A DNA stretch of 64,000 nt. It comes from Balanoglossus misakiensis (Eukaryota > Hemichordata). Made by a program: the position numbers and the translations under genes. This document shows, piece by piece, positions 15,501 through 27,500 of this stretch. Within the stretch, counting starts at the first letter, position 1; each line of letters opens with the position of its first letter. The notes below the pieces were generated by a model. That model searched no databases and was not told the DNA's origin. It saw nothing but the letters and a program-made list of their open reading frames with translations. Location: assembly GCA_040954595.2 (NCBI GenBank), contig CM082578.2, positions 13,578,001 through 13,642,000 on the forward strand, written 5' to 3'.

Positions 15501-18500
15501 TTAAATCTGTAGGATATTGGAGAGTGAGGACTTTATACATGATATATATTTCTGTTGTTGATTGTAAAATCTGTCTCCATCTGAATAGCTATGACACAAA
15601 CACTCAGACCGGTCCCAATCTGGCCAAGGAAGAAGTGAAACCCAAATTCCATCAGACGATCTTGATGGTTGAAGACTACTTGTGTAATGTGGTTGGGTCC
15701 AGCTGGTCATTTGCTGACAAAGAACAGAATAAACTGACTTTTGAGGTATGTATGTGACTTGCTTCTACCTTCCACAGTTTGCAGTACTTCAGTGATGTCC
15801 AGGAATGATGAAATCGGAAAAGTGAGAGAGACATGTGGGATATATCTGAAAGGTAGCAATTGTATTTCCATAATTCACCATCCCATTCAATGTACGGTAC
15901 ACAAATCACGGCTGTTGCATTCACACACCAATGAACTCTTTTTGAGAAAACTTCAAGACGTCTTCAAGATATCCTCTTTTATGTCTTCACAGGTGGTAAA
16001 CCTTGCCAAACATCTGATCTACTTTGGATTTTACAGTTTCAGTGACTTGTTACGACTCACTAAGACTTTACTGTCCATCCTAGACTGTACCCAAACAACC
16101 CCAGCGGGCATACCACTCAGTAAGCTAGACCAGAAAGCTATTGCAGAAGCAGGTAAGATAGAAACCTAATACATGTGTTTGAGCTTGCATTTTGCTCTTA
16201 CAAAAGATGAATGTGAGTGTTTTATATGTGAAAAAATATATTGGAAGAGTTACTAATTCGTGGACCATGAAAACATCTTGTACTGTTGAAATAGGATCAA
16301 ATCTTCAAACGTGTATTTTAATATCATACCATTGAGTTTCCCACTGTCAATTATTTGAAAATATCGTTTATACATAATCTGCTAATTATATAATATCATT
16401 CTCTCACACAACATCCATACATTATATGGACTCATGGAATCAATCCATTCACTGCTGATTATCAGTCAATGTACATGTATGTCTAACAAACCTCTGCTTT
16501 TTGTTGTTTTTGTCTCTGTGTTTCTGTCTCTGTCTCTCTCTGTTCGTCCGTCCGTCTTTCTCTATTCATATCTATGCAACTGCACAATGAACAGCGCCTC
16601 AGAAAACAGGTGTAGTAACAATGTTCTGTCTATGCTGTCCTGCATTTATTCTGTCCTGCATTTATGCTGTCCTGCATTTAGCATCCTCTCTGATTTCCTA
16701 CCCATGATGCACCATCTTGTCACATGTTGCTTGGAACATTCTGCTGTTGTCTAGATTTTGTATTAATGTAATGCCAGCCTGCGTTTTACAATAGGTCCTC
16801 TTTACCTGGTTTTCAGTGAATACCGGTAGATCCAGTTTTTCTAGTGCCAATAATCACGGGGTTTTTTGAAATAGTGATGTAAATATTCCACAGTAGTGAA
16901 ATGGTCCTTGTTATTTTGAACTGATTTTAAAGGAATGATTTTGAAAAAATGCCTTTAGATGTAGATTCTAAAACACCATAATATAGTACACCTACAATTT
17001 TCAATTTTTCCTTAGATACAGAGAATGTTCTTTATAATGATAGTTTTTCCCTGTTTCTCCTTTGCATGGAGATCTTATTATGTCTTGTACAATGAAAATG
17101 GTTTGATTTTTGCAAAAGAAATGTACTGAACACTATGGTGTTTTTTTCAATCAACACACTTTTGATTTTCTGTAGACTGGATATTATGTTGGAAGTTATC
17201 AACTATTAAAGTTAATCCAAAAGTTGCTTTTCAATACATTTTTATATGCAGCTCAAACCATTTCCACTGTAGTTGATCACTTCAAACCAGTATAGGTGAT
17301 CATAGATATAATAATAATGATAAATCTCTACTGAGATAGTACGGTACATAATGTGTTATGCATTATGCCACCACATCAGGATGCTTATCAAAGGCTAAGG
17401 TTACACTGCCATGAATATTTCCAGGAATACTTTGTGGAAAAGAATGCAACTTTTTGGTGTACATCATTGAGCGCTTTGAGGAATGCAACATTTTGTTTTT
17501 AGGGGCAAACACGTGAATATAGGTAGTGATATATCAAGTGATGGGTGTAAAAAGGAAATGGCTGTATAAATGTACAAAAAATGTATTATTATTTGCATGA
17601 TGTTAGTTACAGTGATGGTAAGTCTGTATGTACTCACTCATCCATGGTTTGTTTTTGTCTTTAAAGCCGCATTGTCTGTTTTCACCATTATGTCACCATC
17701 ACAAAGAGGTGTAGTAATTTCAACTCATGTTTTGGACATTGTCAGTTTTTAACTGTTTGTGCTTAGTTGCCTTGATACATGTAGAACCAACAATCCTTTC
17801 CCAGACTTCAGAAACAGCAGATCTGTCTTCTGATTGGGTAAAGACAGAGGTGATGGGTCATTCATTCTTGGTTTAATAAATAAGAGGAATCTCTTTTCTG
17901 ATTGGATTTCATAAGTGTCTATGACATAATTTAAATATTAAGATTGTCTATCTCTTTATTTTAAAGAAAGATGTAGAATTAGAGGTGCTTTTTAAGTAGT
18001 TGCCTTGATTATTTCTTGACTTTTTGTAGTTTTTCCATATACCAAGACAAAAATTAGCATCTTAGAACTCTGATTTTCCATATTTTGCAAAATTCTCTTT
18101 CCACTCTAAAAGTTGTTACCGATAGTGAAACCTGCAACTCTTTTTTATTACTGTTATCCCATTTTTCTGTATATTGGTCTAGCTAGCAGTTTAGATGATT
18201 ACTAAACTGCATAGAGATTTAGGGTGAATGCTCGTATTTTTTTTTCATATGACATACCGGTACAGTACATTCCTTTTCATTGTATTTCACTCATCACATA
18301 CATCACTCTCATTCGACGGGTATTCGTGTTTTTTAGTTTAATGCTTTCAGTATCACATCAAGACTACGTCTTCATTGTTCTCTAACAAGATATAGAACCT
18401 CGCAAGAGTAATTTGGATCATATTGATGACGTAATGACTTCTTTTCTAAATTGACAGCCAGCAAAGGGGGAGTACTCAAAGCCATACATGGTGCAGGGGC

Positions 18501-21500
18501 TGTGATGACCAACATGGTGCTGGGCAGCGGTGGAGTTATTCCAAATGGACCTGCGTCTGGTGGCACTCCAGGCAGTGCAAGCAGTAAAGCTTCATCCCCA
18601 CTTCAGGCACAGAAGGAAGATGAATTAGTCATGGAAACTAAACTCAAGATTATTCAGATTTTACAGGTAAAAAGGCATTCTGCTGGGTTGTGCGAGTGTG
18701 TGTGTGTGTGTCTGGGTATCACTGTGTTGTGAGTTATGGATTTGAGAAGCAAAAGTCTAGATTCAGTTTTTTATTGGAGTACCAAGTTCCTTCTTTTGAA
18801 AAGATGTCCTAGATTATCCAGATTTTACAGGTAAAAGGGGATTCTGCTGGGTTTCGCGCATGTGTGAGTGTGTGTGTGTCTGGGTACCATCATATGTAAT
18901 GCACCTGGACTTCGTAGATACAAAAATGACAAAATATTATTTTGCTTATTTTCAGTTCATTCTGAATGTGCGACTTGACTACCGCATCTCGTGTCTACTG
19001 TCGATATTCAAGAGAGAATTTGATGAAAATAAAGAGAGCCAACAAGAAGGCAAACTACCTAACCTAAGTGCTGCAGATGGCAATGGTATTAATTTGGAAA
19101 AGATTGGTGACGAAGCTGAAGATATCTTTGGTGGAAAGTAGGTATTTTATACTGCAAAAGACAAGATAAATGTTTGGTTATCAGAATTGCAAGTACATGT
19201 GTTCATAAAACCCAAACTTCATCTCTTCCTGTCTTAGTAATGCAAATGTACTAATGCGATACAATTTTATATTTCTTCTGAACAGTTCTGACCATGCAGA
19301 CTTGGATCTTGATGGGCAAGGTGGACGTACATTTCTTCGTGTGTTGTTACATCTGACAATGCATGACTATCCACCGCTGGTGTCGGGAGCCCTTCAGCTT
19401 CTGTTCAGACATTTCAGTCAAAGACAGGAAGTTCTCAATGCTTTCAAACAGGTAGGCTCATTAGTAGCACCATTTAGTGGTAACTTGTTTTATCATCACA
19501 TATTTGAACTGTTCCCCTGTGAATGCCAGTAATTAGTTTTCCTGATTGAGATATTTTGGTGGTTTAATACAGTAGCACCCACTTCTATACCACAGAAAGA
19601 CATAAGGCAACACTCTCCCTTCTCCTCCACTTAAAGGCCCAGATTTCTTGATGTGAGCATTTCCATAGATGAAACAGCTAAATATTACATGTTGGGATTT
19701 TAACCTTTGAACTTGACTTGATCGCCACAGGTCCAACTGCTGATATCTGCCAGTGATGTCGAGAATTACAAACAAATCAAAACGGACCTGGATGAACTGA
19801 GACTACTTGTGGAAAAGTCGGAACTGTGGGTGTACAAGAGTAAAAGTAGTGGTGAGAAGAAAAAGAAAGATAAAGACAAGAAGGAAGGAAAAGAGAAATC
19901 AGCCGCTGGAGGGAGCGGAAGTGGAGGGACAAAGGAGAAGAAGAAAGCTGGGAAGGTGGGTCTTGATGGCAAGGTTGGCGCTGCATTCTCTCCATTCAAA
20001 TTGTAGGAGATAATGAACAACAAGAAAATTCTCTGCCTTCAAGCTGGATAGTATTGCAATAGTAACTCTTTCTTTTAAAGAAAGAAATGCAAAAATTTCT
20101 GCTGAAATGATGTGTTAAGATTCAGTGAGTCAATTGTTGTTTCCTGTTTATTTTCTAAAATTGAGTAATGTAATTATAATAGTGGAAGCTCTTGGGATTT
20201 TTCCAGTGTTGTAATTTAAATTGAAACAGAATGTTTTTGTAATGAAATTGATGACTTTCCATGATATTTCTGTGTGATCTTATTTGGCAAGGTCAACCAG
20301 GGGGGGAGGGTGTTGAGTCAGAATAGAATATCTTTACACTTGCACCCAGTCACAAATCGTGTTCTTCATTTCTTCTGTTGTGCATGCTGTGCAGACACTG
20401 TCATCATCATCAGTTGGGGAAGGGTCAGCCATTGACCTTGACCTTGGACCACCATTAGACTCCTCATCAAAAAAGAATTACAAGACAATCCAGGAGGTAT
20501 GGTTTCAATACATCATTTCATCCATAGGCTGAATGTGGTGATCATAGCATGCGTTGAATTGCAATGCACATGGGATAGCGTGTTATTATTTTTATACATG
20601 TGGCTGTGGATTTAAGTTATGCATGTTTGTGCCAGCAGTTAGGTAATAACTTCTTCGATTATTTTATTCTATTTTGACTGTCATTTTCAAAAAAAAAAAA
20701 ATTCCTGGATGTCATGTTAAATTTTAGAATATTCAAATCCCATGCTGTAATGCTTTTGTCATGTTGGGTGTATGCATGCACATACAAAATGTATTAGGCA
20801 CCTGTATGTTCTAACATATGCATGATTACCAGTTTAGACAGATGATGATATCACATTGTCTACCAAACTTTCAATGTGCTTTGGGCAGTTGTGTGCTTAT
20901 GGTTATAACGCACTATCAGTTTAGCTTAGTACATTTGCACATCTCCAGAGATGGTTCAGTATAATGAACCATGTGGATCACTGTCAAATGCCTCACAGTT
21001 TACTTCACTGACAGATAGTTTCATGGAAATTTATGAGCAGTTTTCCTGAGACTTTGATGTATGGTGGACTATCACTAGTGCTATAAAGTTGGGTTTGGGT
21101 TTTTGGCAATATTTTACTATAGAATGTCACATGGCAGAGTGTGTCATAATACTTGTTTCATAAACATGTAAGAATAATATAGTAAATATGGATGTTTCTT
21201 GTTGTGTTAAACAGATCCTTGTGAGACTGAGTGGTTTGTGTGTGACTGACAATCCCAGTGGTAAAAAGAACAGAAAGCATGAACAGAGATTACTGAGGAA
21301 CATGGGCGCACATGCTGTGGTCTTAGAATTACTGCAGATACCATATGATAAGGTAGGCTCTCTTTCTGCCAGGTTTGGTTACATTGTGTATATGCTTGAA
21401 AAAGACATTTGGTGAGATTTTACTTAAATATGTGTCCAGAAATACAATGTACATGTAGATTCAAGTGAGAACAAAGGCATCTATTCTGTCAAGCTTGGTG

Positions 21501-24500
21501 ATTGTAGGTGTAAATAAAATCCCAAGTATTGAAGGGATTAGGAAATTAACTTTGCTTTTTTTACAATGTTTAAATCTCTTACTCAGAATGAAGACGTCAG
21601 GATGCAAGAACTAATGCGTCGAGCACATGAATTCTTACAGAATTTCTGTACAGGAAACCCATCAAATCAAGCATTGCTTCATAAACAGAGCGAACTCTTT
21701 CTTACTCCAGGGGTAAGTCCTTTTCTACTAGGACTGCTATTTGTGGGTCGTTCAACCTTGATATCATTCAAAGTTTATTTCCCACTGGTGTCTGAGTGTG
21801 GATCATTCAAATTTGGTCCATCCACATTTTTTTCAATAGGTATAACATTCTAATGGTTGTATTTTATTTTTGTCAGTTGCTGGAAGCACAAACAATGCGT
21901 CACATTTACATGGATAACGTGGCTTTGTGCAATGAAATCAACGAGAAGGTGGTACAGCATTTTGTGCACTGTATAGAGACCCATGGCAGACACGTGGAAT
22001 ATTTGAAGTTTTTACAGACAATTGTGAAGGCTGAAGGGCAGTACATCAGAAAGACACAGGATATGGTCATGGGAGAGGTCAGTTTGCACAAGAAATTTGG
22101 ATTTGTAGCTTCATAAGAGTGAATAAAAGTAACTGTTTATTAAACTATATGTATCTCAATCCTGTGCAAAAATGACATCATCTCTGACTTGGTCATTTTT
22201 GGCATGTTAGAAATTTTGTTCTTCATACTTAGACATGATTGTAGTGATCATATTACTTGCATGTATACTCTTATGGTATTAGCTTTATTGTGTACTTGCA
22301 AAAGTGGAATCTGACTTTCAGTATTAGGAGCAAAAACCCTTGTGGAGAGTGGCAAGTTAGTGATGGATCTCACAGGCTGTTCACAGCAGCAGTTATACTG
22401 CAAACTTCAACTGTTTAATAGCATTGGCTCACTGTAAAGGTATCCTCTAAACAGTGACTCATTCAGAATTCACTTGCATTATATTTTTGTTGCTCCAAAC
22501 CGCAGCTTGTGAATGTGGGAGATGACGTGTTGCTATTCTACAATGACAAGGCGTCGTTCCAAAGTCTGATCGACTTGATGCAGTCTGAGAGAGAACGCAT
22601 GGAGGGTGACAGCCCTCTCTTGTATCACATCAACTTGGTGCAGTTGCTGGCATGCTGTACAGAAGGCAAGAATGTCTACACAGAAATCAAATGCCATTCG
22701 CTTCTGCCATTGGATGATATCGTCAGAGTGGTCACCCATCAGGATTGTCTCCCTGAGGTGAGTGTTTCATCTTGTTGTTATCAAATTCAGATCCCTCCTT
22801 GTTTAGACTTTTTTCTGAACAGGTTTTTGCTGATGTTGAAAGCAACTAAGTAATGTAAATTTTATCAATCTTGTATTTTTTTTTTGTCTCTGACAGGTGA
22901 AAAACGCATACATCAATTTCCTCAATCATTGTTATGTTGACACAGAAGTTGAAATGAAGGAGATCTACACAAGTAATCATATGTGGACTTTGTTTGAGAA
23001 CTTCTTGGTTGATATGGCTTTGGTAAGTCTTTGTCAATTTAGCCCCAGATCTAAAACATCACATTAAGTACCATAATTGCTTAGGTAATGATAGCAAAAA
23101 GAATGCACACTTTGAAAAGATTTATACAAATTATTTTGCCTGTGTGCCTGTGTACATTAAAGTGTGTAGAATTGCCTTGTCTGTCAGTTCTTGAACACAT
23201 ACTTATGCTGTTCGCTATTTAGACAGGAAATATTGTGGTTCAATTTCAGGTGTGTAATGCTACCCATGACAGGAAACATGCTGATACCATGTTAGAAAAA
23301 TATGTGACAGAAACTGTCATGAACATTATCACTATGTACTTCAATTCACCATTCTCTGATCAGAGTACCACAGTCACCGTAAGTACCATGAAAGTATAAC
23401 ATCCTTTGTGAATCAAGGTCAGGTTATTTCACCTCATGCGTTATTCCAGTTTTGTGATTGGTTGAGATATGATGTACTCGCATGATTTGAGAAGAGTATA
23501 GCTCTGCCACGTGCAGTGATATTTCCAACAAGGCATTAATACTTGATGATAATAAGTTGGTGATCCAATGCCACCAAAATTGTTTCAAATCATTTGTTCA
23601 CAGACTCGCCAGCCCGTATTTGTTCGTCTCCTGCAAGGTGCATTTAGAGTCTCACAATGTTCATGGTTGTCCGGACAGCAGAAATTCCATGTGGAGAACT
23701 GTATCAAGACGTTGACAGATATGGGTAAACATAATTGAATTTTTATTACAGCCAATCAAAGTACTTGAAAACTTGGAATCTTACTGTGTGTTTCATAGAA
23801 ACAATTTGTTGCATAAACTTGAGTGCTCTACTCAATTCCTTGTAGGAGGAAATCTTGATGCGCTGTTACGTCGGTTGTGTTGCTATTCGTCCATTCATCT
23901 TGATCTTGAACTAATGTATCACTGCAGAATTTCATATGTTGAACTCTATCTGCACACAGAACAGAACATATTCATTTTACAGTCACTCAAACATCCTGTA
24001 CACACATACACATATTTCGGTTCAATTTTCCCGCTGAGGCTTGCTAGTTGCCTAGTATCACGCTCAGGCCGATCTCCATTGTGTGACCCAAAAGCCTGTT
24101 CCATGCATACATGTACGCTACTCTAACTAACATTCAGTGACACTCCCTAGTCCCTACCAATGTCTTGTCTGTCTGTCAGCTCTGTTTCTGTGAACACAGT
24201 GTTCGTTTCACATCTTACATGCTTTTCAAGTTTCATCTTCCAGCTGTAGATTAGAGTCTGGCTCCATGTAGTCTATGACATAGCCTTTGTTTGCAGAGTT
24301 TAATAGCTATTTGCCAACATGATTGGAGTCCTGCAATATTATGCCACCTGATCACATTCACTGATGACTTTAATATGCCATCGCTAACAGAATCCCACCC
24401 TAACACCTTTTCACAATCTTGATTTATCATATCTGTTTTCTTTCAACTCTGTCTATCAACTAATAAGCTATAATATGTTTTTGATTCACGAAGTTTCCAC

Positions 24501-27500
24501 CTGTTCTCTTAACTACACACAACCAGTACTTGTTTGAAACCTGTACATCTATGTCTTCATACACAATATGATCCGTGTACGGTACATACAAAACCATCAC
24601 TGTCACAGTTTCCATGGTTACTGCCCTAGAACATGATCCACTGTGTCTAGATTGTAATTTTGGCAATGAAAATGGCACCATCTAATATACTTTGTGTGAT
24701 TCTCAGTTGCATGATGTTTGATAACTTTCATTTTTTATGCAGCAAATGATTTCCATGAATCCTCACCATATCCATTGATTCATCCATGAAAGTCAAATGG
24801 CATGGTTATTGTTTTTGTTGCTGTATTTAAATTGTTCTAGAATTCTTAAAATATGTTTGTTGTAATTGGTAAATTCAAGAACGATCTTGGATCTAATTTT
24901 AAGGCAAAAATTGTATTAAACATCTGGTCAGTCAGCTAGTATTATACTCATTTTTGGTTTAAAAACTGGGACGTTATCTTGAAATTAGATCCTTGATCAG
25001 AATTAAACATTTATTGACATTTATTAACACTTAAACTCTGGGAATGTTGCATGTGTCAATGGTTTGCAGTGTTTTAACGCAGTAATGGTGAATGCTTGTT
25101 ATCTCATAATGCATCGGTACTCTCTTACTCAGCCAAGAATCGTGGCATAGCTATCCCCGTTGACCTTGACAGTCAAGTCAATACGCTGTTCTCCAAGTCC
25201 CAAATAGTCATGAAACACTCCAGACATTGGCTAAGTCATGGTCGACATAGACGAGATTCTATGATGGCCATATCCCGGGACTATAGAAGCATCATTGAAG
25301 GTCTTCAGGTGAGTCTTGCTTGTGATTTCTTTGCTCCAGTTGTTGTAGCCAGTTTGAGCACCATTTTATTGTTCAAATACCAACTCAGGAACTGTATAAT
25401 TAATTGTGCTTTTTTCATAAAGAGGGTGCCCTTCCAAAACATGGTGTCATCTCCAAGCAGACAACCTGAAAATGAGGCCAGTAGGTCACAGAGTACTGCT
25501 CGAGCTCGGTTTTAGTCGCATATGCATGTAGAATTCATGAGAAATACACTATGTAGCTTTGTTGGTTGCAGTGTTACCCCTGAATAGAAGTCAACATTTT
25601 GAAGATGTGAGTAAGGGGAAAAGTGTACATGTAGTTAGCTTGAAGACCAGCTGCAACTTTAAAAGGAGGTGATAGCTTAGAATGTTAGCTGTTTGAAGTG
25701 AAAATTTTCAGGAACAGTTAGCAAAGCTATTGACCATACAGCCAGAATGAGAAGATCATTACCAATGAGTTACATGTAGTTTGAAGACCAGAAGGATCAA
25801 TGTAACAGCATGTAGCAGTTTAGCAGTAAGCTGAGCATAACACTTCCCAGGTAGGAGATTAGAAGAAACAGTTGGACTTGCTGAAATTACGTTAAGAAAG
25901 GTCGCTCAGTCAACTAGGTAATTATGCATAAGATTTCCATCAAATATAGTAGCTTACATGGTATGTGTAGACAGTTTTAGAGGTTTTACCTTACACCCAA
26001 TGATTGGCCACAAAATGAATTGACAAGAAACATATTTGCATGCAGTGGTAGCTTTTGATGTCAAGACATTTCATTTGCAAGAATGATTGAAATTGTCATT
26101 TGAAATGTACATACACAGGCCCAAGAGATTGATTATGGAGTGATTCCTGTAAGTAGACTAGTCACTAACAAATTTATAGTGTAAGAAATAAGTATGGATC
26201 AGCGTTCAACAGTATTTTATTTTATTTAATGCATGAAGATAACTCTAGCATTGTCTGTTTTCTGTTCAAAATAAACTTAATAACAGCATACTTCAGTCAT
26301 CTTCTTCTTATTTCAAATTTGTTCAATCAACAATAAAATCCATTCAACAGGTTATCACTCCTGTTATGATTTACTTTCATCAAAATATTGTCAACTGATT
26401 TACTCTAACTTGTTTTTGTTTCCTTATGAGGGTCTTTGCATTAACCATTTCTTAAAGCCACTGTGAAGTCCCATTTACTTTATCCAGAGTAATCACATTG
26501 GCCTTTGTCAGTTTGTGTGTTAAGATTTCTAGTGTCGAATCCTCTAAGGAACACAACCATTGTCAACAATTGCAAATTGACAAAATGTGACAAAATTAAC
26601 CTGTAAATGTCTATTTCTTGAAAGAAAAACGTGTACTAACTCTGTTACTTTTAAGTTTGTGTTTATGATAAATGATATTGTTTTCTAATTTCATCTGTTT
26701 GTGATATTGTTTCACACAGATTTTTTTGATGTAGTATGTATACATCCAATAATGCAGCAGGTTCAACTTATGTCAGTAACCTGACTGTTACCGTGACCAT
26801 AACGCATAATATTTGACCCTATACAAGTCATGACATTGAAATTTGAAACACTCAAATACATACCGTTAAAGTATTCCTGACTTACAGAACATTTCAAGGG
26901 AGCTGTGCTTTTGTCCTTTTATCTTTTATTTTAATGTTGATTTGTCATTCAAACAATATTTCAGGATATTGTTTCCTTGCTGGAAGACCAATTGAAACCT
27001 CTGGTGCAAGCTGAACTGTCTGTCTTGGTGGATGTCTTGCATCGTCCAGAGTTGTTGTTCCCTCAAAACACAGAGGCAAGGAACAAGTGTGAAAGTGGTG
27101 GCTTCATATCAAAGTGAGTGACAACTCAACGTCTTCTCTCAAGACCTGTATACGGTAGACGAATCGCGAGAATCACAAAATGAGACAAAATGTTTACTAT
27201 TAAATCACCACAATGGAACAAATTTTGACAGTTGTGGATAAAAATTTGTTTTAATGGTTTCATGAAGACACTAGCATCTGTGTTTTTTTAATTACACTAC
27301 AGATTGATCAAACACACAGAGAGGTTACTTGAAGAGAAAGAAGAAAAGCTTTGCATTAAAGTATTGCAGACATTGAAAGAAATGATGACAGTTGATATAG
27401 AGTACAGTGAGAAGGTGAGTAGAGTGGGATATGAACCCTTCTTTGGTCATTGCTATCATTACCAGACTGTACACTAGTGCATGCATGTGATGTCATTGTG

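Larger units (their letters stand above)
13251..15588 (+). other. ITPR introns around microexon 16
   Basis: Apart from the microexon at 13956-13991 and one MITE copy at 15277-15365, I see only AT-rich intron sequence and a triple TACATGTA cluster near 15465-15482. Confidence 0.65.
16153..18457 (+). other. ITPR intron 18, 2.3 kb
   Basis: This intron sits where mammalian ITPR1 carries the small SIII alternative segment (after the ILDC strand and before the IHG motif). It contains a candidate 15-nt microexon, a 16-bp tandem repeat and AT-rich filler, with nothing else recognised. Confidence 0.65.

Noticed and set aside
17814-17846. Candidate microexon after TTTCCCAG in ITPR intron 18
   Set aside because: In the required phase it contains a stop codon (TGA).
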